A program made the translations under genes and the position numbers. Below are positions 35,722 through 42,441 of a DNA stretch of 64,000 nt, one piece after another. Within the stretch, counting starts at the first letter, position 1, and the number at the start of each line of letters is the position of its first letter. Source of the DNA: Steroidobacter gossypii. GTDB taxonomy: Bacteria; Pseudomonadota; Gammaproteobacteria; Steroidobacterales; Steroidobacteraceae. The notes under the pieces were generated by a model, which was given only the letters and a program-made list of their open reading frames with translations, made no database searches and had not been told where the DNA came from. The stretch is taken from NCBI RefSeq assembly GCF_016801985.1, contig NZ_JAEVLS010000003.1, forward strand, positions 791,224 to 855,223. The letters are read 5' to 3'.

Positions 35722-37075
35722 CCGCCGTATCCAGTACATCCATGCGATGTGCCTGGCGAGACAGGGTGGCGAGGATCAGTCGATTTGCAATAGCGCGGGC
35801 ATCACCGCAGACAAGTTTACTTCGCCGCTCGCGTTGCCGGTCGACTTCCAGAAGCTCTGTGAAGCCGAGCGTGTGGGGGAGATCGAGCCAGAGCTGCAGG
35901 CCATAAAATCCCAAGCGGGGGATGACCCGAACCACACGTTTCCCCTGCGGGATCTCGAGCTGCAGTTTAGGGTTGAATATCGGCACGGCCCCGAAGTCCG
36001 ACAACTCGGTTCGCTCTCGTATGCTCAGCTCATGCGCGAAGCCTATCCGGGCGCGGTCTACTACTACCAGACTCGTCCGTATCGTGTCGTGCGCATCAAG
36101 AAACAGCAGCGCATTGTGGAGGTTCGCGGGGAGAGGCGCTATTTCACGACGCCGAGGTTCTTACCGACGCTGATTCTTCCCAATCTGGTTGGCGACAACC
36201 TGTTTGACGTACATGAGTTTGGTGAGTTGCGTGTGATGGAGTGTTCTTTGCAGATTGGCGAAGCGATCACGGGATTCAAGGAGAGACGCGGCAACACGGA
36301 GAAGGAATACAAGTATCCGCTGGATCCCGCCTTGGGGCTTTATCATGATTCAGCCAAGTTTGCGCGCTATACATTTACCTCGGGCGTGGTCTTCACGCAT
36401 CCAGCGCTCAGCCGGGAAGGCGTTAAACCGGCCGCCATCGCGGCCGTGCTCTTTGAGGCCTTTCTGATGACCATGCCCTTCGATCGGCAGGACATCAGTG
36501 GGGGGGCTGATAAACACCGTGCAACGCGTGACGGCGTTCGAGAGGGAGAGCGATTCGTGAGCGTCTACGACCAGACCTATGGCAGTTTGCGTCTGACGAG
36601 TCACCTCATGAAGACCGAGGTGTTGCGCGATGTGTTCACGCGTGCCTGGGACATCGCATCGAATGATGCAAGCTTGGAGCTCAATAGCGCCACCATTGCG
36701 GCCTTGAAAGCGATGAAGATCTGCGCCGAAGCGGAGCCGCAAAAAAGCCATCTCACTCGCTCGGCGATCCCCGCAGCAGAACAATTTGTACCGATCATCA
36801 TGCCGGGATCCGTTGGGATCAACGTGCACAAGGACAATGAGGAGTTTGAAGTAGAAGGGGTGTTCTACAGCCCGCAGCTGCAATGCTTAGCCTACCGAGG
36901 CAAGCATCTGTTCGAGAAGCGGCGTGCAGAAAGGGAAACGTGGCGCCATGGGAAGGCGACCATGTCCGTTCCAGTCCATCATGTCGCGCCGCTCGATGGT
37001 GAGAGCAAGATGGGGTTCTACAATATCGAGACCGGTGAGACTCTGGCGCAACTTCCCCTGGACGGAGAGTTCTGA
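35642..37075 (+). CDS. helicase C-terminal half, separated by frameshift
   Basis: A 477-aa frame; only the part after about 35727 (RRIQYIHAMCLARQGGEDQ) is helicase sequence, while the first 27 residues are read from the shifted frame. It carries the accessory C-terminal region of YprA-like helicases: FTSPLALPVDFQKLCE, YYYQTRPYRVVRIKKQQ, VVFTHPALSREGVKPAA, a long helical part, and VYDQTYGSLRLTSHLM, which recalls the YD-x-GG turn of DUF1998. I see no clear zinc-binding cysteine cluster. Its stop overlaps the start of the next gene (TGATG), so the helicase and the STAS/HATPase protein are translated together. Confidence 0.78.
   Translation: MCSVRRRESETYRSPKALSIFITALHNRRIQYIHAMCLARQGGEDQSICNSAGITADKFTSPLALPVDFQKLCEAERVGEIEPELQAIKSQAGDDPNHTFPLRDLELQFRVEYRHGPEVRQLGSLSYAQLMREAYPGAVYYYQTRPYRVVRIKKQQRIVEVRGERRYFTTPRFLPTLILPNLVGDNLFDVHEFGELRVMECSLQIGEAITGFKERRGNTEKEYKYPLDPALGLYHDSAKFARYTFTSGVVFTHPALSREGVKPAAIAAVLFEAFLMTMPFDRQDISGGADKHRATRDGVREGERFVSVYDQTYGSLRLTSHLMKTEVLRDVFTRAWDIASNDASLELNSATIAALKAMKICAEAEPQKSHLTRSAIPAAEQFVPIIMPGSVGINVHKDNEEFEVEGVFYSPQLQCLAYRGKHLFEKRRAERETWRHGKATMSVPVHHVAPLDGESKMGFYNIETGETLAQLPLDGEF
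35701..35726. repeat. 13-bp tandem duplication inside the helicase gene
   Basis: CTTCATAACCGCC occurs twice without a gap (35701-35713 and 35714-35726). Thirteen is not a multiple of three, so the second copy shifts the frame. One copy would give YLHNRRIQYIHA, which reads straight through. It could be a recent slippage mutation, a reversible on/off switch or an assembly error. Confidence 0.95.
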
Positions 37076-38094
37076 TGGAGCAGGAGATCACGTTCCAACC
37101 GGTTCGCTTGGATATGCCGGGGGCGATTCGTGCGATTGCGGAGTTATCCAAACTGCCGCCGGCCCAGTGGTACGTGATCGATTTCTCGCGCCTTGAATGG
37201 ATCGAGCCCTTTGGGATGTTGTTTTTTGCTCGGCAGTTGCGCGTGTTTCGTGACCAGAGGAGGCCAGGTCGGTGCCGTGCGATCAACCATGAGCGACACG
37301 GCTATGCGGCGCACATGGGATTCTTTCAGAGTTTCGGACTGAACTTCGGTAATGAGCCCGGCGAGGCACCCGGCAATACCCAGTACCTGCCGATCACTGA
37401 GCTCACGATTGAAGACATCAAGCGGGAAGCTCGTGAAAGATTCGAAGATCCACGACAGATCATCGAGTGTCGATGCGAACCTTTGGCTGGGGTCCTCGCA
37501 AGAGATGCGGGCTGCGAAGTCAGAGATACCTTGAGCTATTCGCTGCGGGAAATCTTTCGGAACGTACTTGAGCACAGCCAAGCAGGTTCCATCTGGTATG
37601 CGGCTCAGTATTGGCCGGCGAAGCGGGCGGTTGAATTATGCATCCTGGATCAAGGGATCGGCATCCGACGCTCCCTTGCTCGTAACCCGCATGTCAGTGT
37701 CAGAGAGGACGAGGATGCCCTGCGCGTCGCACTGCTTCCTGGGGTTTCAGGCATCGCCTTCAAAGGCGGGCCACGTCAGCGCCGTGATGAGTGGGCGAAC
37801 TCCGGATATGGTCTATTCATGACCAGTCAGCTTTGTGCCAGGGGCGGAAGCTTTACGATCTGCAGTGGCAACCGCGGGTTGACCTTGAGCGGCGAGGGCA
37901 CGAGCACCTTCGATACAGGCTTTGAAGGCACCGCATTGAGGCTCGAGCTCTTCCTTCCTGAGGTACAGGCCCTGAATGGGAGTCTCGCGGCGCTGCGTGA
38001 TCGAGGAGCCCAGATCGCGGGTGAACTTCGACACACGGCCAATCTGACTGCTTCGATGTCCTCTCGGATGCTAGCGAAGGACTTTCCCCGGTGA
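37075..38094 (+). CDS. STAS-like and HATPase (GHKL) domain protein
   Basis: 339 aa. Residues 1-60 resemble a STAS fold (PPAQWYVIDFSRLEWIEPFG). Residues about 145-295 are a GHKL ATPase: N box REIFRNVLEHSQ (about 158-169), G1 box ILDQGIGIRRS (about 190-200) and G2 box ANSGYGLFMTSQL (about 241-253), with FEGTALRLEL at the end. This is the layout of anti-sigma-factor-like kinases, although no response regulator or His phosphorylation site is visible. It is coupled by TGATG to the helicase. Pairing such a protein with a DEAD/DEAH helicase suggests a signalling or control role in a defence module; this is inference. Confidence 0.8.
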   Translation: MEQEITFQPVRLDMPGAIRAIAELSKLPPAQWYVIDFSRLEWIEPFGMLFFARQLRVFRDQRRPGRCRAINHERHGYAAHMGFFQSFGLNFGNEPGEAPGNTQYLPITELTIEDIKREARERFEDPRQIIECRCEPLAGVLARDAGCEVRDTLSYSLREIFRNVLEHSQAGSIWYAAQYWPAKRAVELCILDQGIGIRRSLARNPHVSVREDEDALRVALLPGVSGIAFKGGPRQRRDEWANSGYGLFMTSQLCARGGSFTICSGNRGLTLSGEGTSTFDTGFEGTALRLELFLPEVQALNGSLAALRDRGAQIAGELRHTANLTASMSSRMLAKDFPR

Positions 38095-38157
38095 GCGGTG
38101 TTGATTCTCGATGGGACACGCGCTGGGTCGGCGTGAATATGAGATGGGCCCCAAGTT

Positions 38158-38988
38158 TCACGGTGACCCCGGTGCTGTTTTTGGCTTGCGGCAATGCGGG
38201 GGCGGGCTTTCCGGCGTATTGCTCGGCAAATCAACCCAAGCATCGTACTGGTCGCTGCCCGATTTGAACGCCTCACGCGCCAGGACCGCTGAAATGGTTG
38301 CGTTCGAGACCCAGTGGATGCTTCGGTCTGGGAATACAAAGGCATGCCAATCAGCATCGTTGTTCTCTTCCCAGAACGGTCGCCCTTGACTGTGCGAGAT
38401 GCGAAAGCGCCGATCACGATTGCGCTTTTTTACCTCCACCTTCAAGCGACAAGACTCGCAAATCAAATCGGCGGTGCGTTTTTTCTTGGCGGCGTAGGTG
38501 ATCTCGAAGCACCCGGGCGATACGATTTGCGCAGCCGGAATGCAGTGTTGAAACTCGTCACGCAATGTCCGTGCGACCTGGCGCTGGGCCTTTTCACCCG
38601 CCTTGGTCCGTAGCGCAAACAAGCCGTCGTCTTTCTCGCTGAACCGAAGGTCGTCTGCTTTGGTATCTCGATAGGCGATGTGGATCCAGAAGATACGCAC
38701 GCCGGTTTCATCGACGATGATATCGACTTCGTCACCTCGCTCGATGACCCAATCGAGATACGTGGCGGCCGTGATGATTTCAGTCCCGAAGCGCATCTCG
38801 AGGGAGGCGCGAATCGGTAGCCGCTCAGGCAATCCTTCGATGGCGAGCCAGATGCGGTCGTCCCGCTCGGCGCTGCGAGCGATGAGCCGAGCTTGCCGGA
38901 TCAGCGTCAACTGCTTCGCGCCGAGCAGATCGGTCACCGTACCTGCGACCATGCGCTGATCGCGAAATTCGCTCGGCAGATAGTCCAT
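38158..38988 (-). CDS. PD-(D/E)XK nuclease-like protein
   Basis: 276 aa from the ATG at 38988 (MDYLPSEFRDQRMVAGTVT); an in-frame ATG at 39024 is also possible. The N-terminal half has no known domain. Near residue 174 the text TADLICESCRLKVEVKKRNR fits a PD-(D/E)XK active site (D, then E-x-K), followed by FRISHSQGRPFWEENNDADW and HAFVFPDRSIHWVSN, like restriction-type folds. It ends the six-gene minus-strand operon, 85 bases after the DUF499 gene, and is the best candidate for the DNA-cutting effector. The C-terminus is Pro-rich. Confidence 0.68.
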   Translation of the reverse strand: MDYLPSEFRDQRMVAGTVTDLLGAKQLTLIRQARLIARSAERDDRIWLAIEGLPERLPIRASLEMRFGTEIITAATYLDWVIERGDEVDIIVDETGVRIFWIHIAYRDTKADDLRFSEKDDGLFALRTKAGEKAQRQVARTLRDEFQHCIPAAQIVSPGCFEITYAAKKKRTADLICESCRLKVEVKKRNRDRRFRISHSQGRPFWEENNDADWHAFVFPDRSIHWVSNATISAVLAREAFKSGSDQYDAWVDLPSNTPESPPPHCRKPKTAPGSP

Positions 38989-39073
38989 AGCCCCGTTCCA
39001 ATAGCCCGTCCGGCACAGGTGCATGAATCACGCAGCGATCCATGGCTGCGCCGCCCAACTTCAACGGTAGACT

Positions 39074-41815
39074 TTATGGCTTGCGGATCACATCGACAGT
39101 CTCGGAAAGTCCCAGTTCCCTCAGTGCCACCTTCGTTTCCTCCGCCTTGCCCGCGGGGATGCCGGTGGGCGAGGTGATCTCGACGTTGACGACGAGCTTC
39201 AAGGCAGCGCTGGTGACCCAGCGGGAGAGCACTTTGGTATAGAAGTTCATCCACTTCTGCGAGGAGATCTCTCCGCTCCATCGCAACGTGCTGATCTCTG
39301 CCGGCGTGGCGGCAGGGCTCTCGATCGTGCCGCCGGGCGTGGTCGGGGCAGGCGTCGGCTCCGGCGCAAGCATAGGCAACGAAGCCGCGCTCAAGCTCGC
39401 CAGATAGCTCTCAGCGCGCTCCGGCGAAATGAGGTAGAGGTCGGCAGAGAACTCGATGTCATCCGCCGCAAGCGTTCGTTTGTAAATGAAGGGCTCGAAC
39501 CGCTCCGGGCCAGCCTTGCCGACATACGCCCACAGACCGCCCTCCAAGCCCCGCACGAAAGTGTCCTTTAACGCATCGGGCTTGAGCAGTCGCGGAAACT
39601 TGGGCGATGAGAAGAACGCGTCGCGAATCGCGCGCGTGCTCCATTCGGGCAACGCGGGCGGCCAATAGCGCGTGAGCACCATGGGGCCCACCGACTCTGC
39701 GACCAGGTCCTCTTGCCTCAGGCGCGACAAGATCAAATCGACCAGCGAGGGCGCCGCGCCGGACTGCGTGAGGCCGAGGTCGATTTTCCGCATCGTGTTG
39801 TCGGGCCCCAGCAGAAAGATGTTCTTATAAGCGCGCCAGATCGCTTCCTTCAAATCGCGCTCGGCTCGTTCCAGATGGTCTTCAATCTGATGACGCTGAG
39901 ACTCATTCAGGTGTAGGTCGGTCGTGTCCTCGGCGATTTCTGTCCACGCGAGGCGCTTCCGGCCCTCATCGAGCATGGGATTGGCATCCTCTGCCACTGC
40001 CCAGATCAGCGCGCTTCGGAATACGCGCGGGGACATCCCATATTCGCGATTTAGCGCCTCGATCAGTGTGACGGTCGCAGGCTCCGCGGCTGTCTGTTCC
40101 GGTGCGAGGACGACCAGCGTGAGCGCAGCCCGATCGGCGATGTCGCTGCTCTTTTTGGGGAAGTACACGGGCGGCTCGAGCTTGTTCCCTCGACCAAAGA
40201 GTTTCTGGATTTCGGCGAGTATCAGCTCGTGCGTCTGCGCCGAGCTGATACTCGCGCGGCGGTCGGCGAGCAGCTTGTTGAGGTTCGGCTGAATGGTGAA
40301 GCGATAGCGGTTGCGCTCGGCATTGAGGAAATAGCAGTGATCCGTGAGGGTCTCCAAACACTGGTCCACGCTGCCGATATTCAAGCCCGGCTCGGCCACG
40401 GCGAGACGAATCTCGGGCAAGGTTGCCTCGGCACGTGACTGACCGCCGTTTGATTCCATCAAGATGCAGGTTGCGATCTTACGATGCAGGCGTGCCTTCT
40501 TGATCTCCATGCGTGCTTCGGCATCCAGGCGCAGGGCATGTGCATGGTCCTTACCGGCAATGTCGGTGGTGACCGCAGGCTCCAAGCGCTCTTCGCCCAG
40601 CTGATGAAATAGCGCAGCCCGAAAGAGCGGATCCTCAAGCGGTGCGGTGCCGAGCGATATGAGCGGATCCTTGTGCACGTTGTTGTAGCCTTCGCGATAG
40701 GCATGCGCGACCCACAGCGCAAGTAGCCGCAGCATGCCGCGTGTTTGCTGAAAGCGCGGCAGTCCCCGCCACTTGCGCTCGAAGACGGACAGTAATGAGG
40801 GATGAAGCGGGTAGGACGCGCGCAGCGCTTCCTGGGCATTGTTGACCGGAAACCAGCTCGGTAGGCTTTCTTTATTCCCCTGAATCCAGGCGGCATATTC
40901 TTCGATCGTGTCGCGCGCCTCGGCGGGTACGCCCTGCCAATCAAACAGTCGACGTCGGATGATCTCCGAGCTCTCCGCCTCTGCCGACATGATCACGGCC
41001 TTACCCAACCGATCGAGCAGCTTCTGTAGGCGCTCGAAATCCGATTGGTCTTCCGCGGTCATTTCCAATTCCGCTGCGGGAATGGACACCGCAAGGACCA
41101 CGTCGTTGCGCCCCCGGGCGACTTCAGACAAGTTGTGCAGGAAGTTGTAGATTTGCGCTCCGAGGCCACTCTTGCGACTGCGGCTCACGTAATTCATGAG
41201 CTCGTCCATCAAGATCAGGGTGGGTCGACCCGCCGGCAGCATCTTCTCAATGACATCGCCCCCAGGTGCGGTGAGGGATTCATCGTGCGCCTTGACCCGT
41301 TCGAATCCCCGCGCCTTGTCAAGCTGAAAGGCGATCTCACCCCAGGGCGTGCGTCGAAGCGGCGTGCCGTCATCTCCACCGCGGCCTCGTACCGAATCAA
41401 ACTCGGTACCGACGAACACCGCGGTCTCAGCCGCGGGGACCTCGTTGACCTGGGCGTCGGAGAGAATCTCGCTCACGCCTTTCCACCCCTTCGCCGCGCT
41501 GCCGTGCTTGGCGAGGTGATAGATCAACGTGAGCGAGTGGGTTTTACCGCCACCGAATTGGGTCGAGAGATTGAAAACCGCGGACGTCTCCACCCGAATC
41601 CCAGAGAGGCGGCGTACCACTTGGGCGGAGAGATCACGAAGATTCTTGGTGAGATACGTGCGCTCAAAGAACTCGGCCGGATCTTGGTACACCGAGGGCG
41701 CTCGACCCTCACGCACGTGATCCAAATGGACGGCGAACTCGGAGGCATCCAGCGGCTTGTTCTTGCGCAAGTCCTCGCGCGGCGTCACGACGGTGTACCA
41801 AGGCTTCAGTGCCAT
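39074..41815 (-). CDS. DUF499-domain ATPase
   Basis: 913 aa. The N-terminal part holds NLSTQFGGGKTHSLTLIYHL, an altered Walker A (QFGGGKTH, about 86-93), and RPTLILMDELMNYVSRSRK, the Walker B (about 200-205). RGRNDVVLAVSIPAAELEM follows as a sensor-like segment. This is the DUF499 (COG1483) AAA-like ATPase, normally found beside DUF1156 methyltransferases in predicted restriction-like systems. The C-terminal 500 residues are helical, with a Pro-rich linker (TPAPTTPGG) before a last small domain. It begins 38 bases after the preceding gene, so it is in the same operon. Confidence 0.9.
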   Translation of the reverse strand: MALKPWYTVVTPREDLRKNKPLDASEFAVHLDHVREGRAPSVYQDPAEFFERTYLTKNLRDLSAQVVRRLSGIRVETSAVFNLSTQFGGGKTHSLTLIYHLAKHGSAAKGWKGVSEILSDAQVNEVPAAETAVFVGTEFDSVRGRGGDDGTPLRRTPWGEIAFQLDKARGFERVKAHDESLTAPGGDVIEKMLPAGRPTLILMDELMNYVSRSRKSGLGAQIYNFLHNLSEVARGRNDVVLAVSIPAAELEMTAEDQSDFERLQKLLDRLGKAVIMSAEAESSEIIRRRLFDWQGVPAEARDTIEEYAAWIQGNKESLPSWFPVNNAQEALRASYPLHPSLLSVFERKWRGLPRFQQTRGMLRLLALWVAHAYREGYNNVHKDPLISLGTAPLEDPLFRAALFHQLGEERLEPAVTTDIAGKDHAHALRLDAEARMEIKKARLHRKIATCILMESNGGQSRAEATLPEIRLAVAEPGLNIGSVDQCLETLTDHCYFLNAERNRYRFTIQPNLNKLLADRRASISSAQTHELILAEIQKLFGRGNKLEPPVYFPKKSSDIADRAALTLVVLAPEQTAAEPATVTLIEALNREYGMSPRVFRSALIWAVAEDANPMLDEGRKRLAWTEIAEDTTDLHLNESQRHQIEDHLERAERDLKEAIWRAYKNIFLLGPDNTMRKIDLGLTQSGAAPSLVDLILSRLRQEDLVAESVGPMVLTRYWPPALPEWSTRAIRDAFFSSPKFPRLLKPDALKDTFVRGLEGGLWAYVGKAGPERFEPFIYKRTLAADDIEFSADLYLISPERAESYLASLSAASLPMLAPEPTPAPTTPGGTIESPAATPAEISTLRWSGEISSQKWMNFYTKVLSRWVTSAALKLVVNVEITSPTGIPAGKAEETKVALRELGLSETVDVIRKP

Positions 41816-41853
41816 CTTGCGCTCTCTTCGTTATGTCTCGACCTGCGCGCCAC

Positions 41854-42441
41854 TCAGCGTGCAAAGCGTTCAAATCGACCGGTGTTGTGACTCAACTTCC
41901 AAGGCTGAAAGAATCCATAAGGAAAGGTGCTCGACTCATCGCGCGATCCCACGATGACGAGCGTTTCGCCCGAGAGGCTCGCGCGCTCCGATAACGGCAT
42001 CGCACCGACGACCGTGCGCGCCAGCTGCGAGACCAACGCGGTGCCTTCGGCAGGCTCGGGGCGGTAGCAGAAGACCATCCGCAACGATGCGCGCACACAC
42101 AGGACCTTCCAGAACGCATATTGTACAAGGTCTGCGCTCGCCGCATTTTCAAGCTCACACACGGCCGCCGGAAATCGCCAGCCGGCCGGCGTCCTTGGGA
42201 AGACCATCACGTCCTGTCCCAGGTACTCTTCCCGGCACACGGGCAGGCTCTGGCACCGCGTGCCCTTGCTGGCGACTTCGTAGCCGAGCGCCTTAAAAGA
42301 GTGCACCACGACGCCGGTCAGCGCCGTGGTCCAGCATCCCAGGTTTAACGCGAGCGCGGCCTCTCGCAGGTCCTCACTCGTGGCTCGGTCCTCGGTGAGG
42401 GTTGCGTAGAACTGGGACAGCCAAGTCGCGCCGAAGCTCAT
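41854..42441 (-). CDS. uncharacterised 195-aa defence-operon protein
   Basis: 195 aa from the ATG at 42441, which overlaps the DUF1156 stop (ATGA). Readable features are MSFGATWLSQFYATLTEDRA, GYEVASKGTRCQSLPVCREE and WRFPAAVCELENAASADLVQ, then YAFWKVLCVRASLRMVFCYR. The charged ELENA after a beta strand, with a following Lys in FWKVLC, is compatible with a degenerate PD-(D/E)XK-like fold, but this is weak. I do not recognise a family. Position between the methyltransferase and the ATPase suggests a specificity or adaptor role. Confidence 0.72.
   Translation of the reverse strand: MSFGATWLSQFYATLTEDRATSEDLREAALALNLGCWTTALTGVVVHSFKALGYEVASKGTRCQSLPVCREEYLGQDVMVFPRTPAGWRFPAAVCELENAASADLVQYAFWKVLCVRASLRMVFCYRPEPAEGTALVSQLARTVVGAMPLSERASLSGETLVIVGSRDESSTFPYGFFQPWKLSHNTGRFERFAR

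Noticed and set aside
41045..41890. 281-codon plus-strand open frame inside the DUF499 gene
   Set aside because: Opposite strand of a well-supported ATPase with Walker motifs; no domain of its own.
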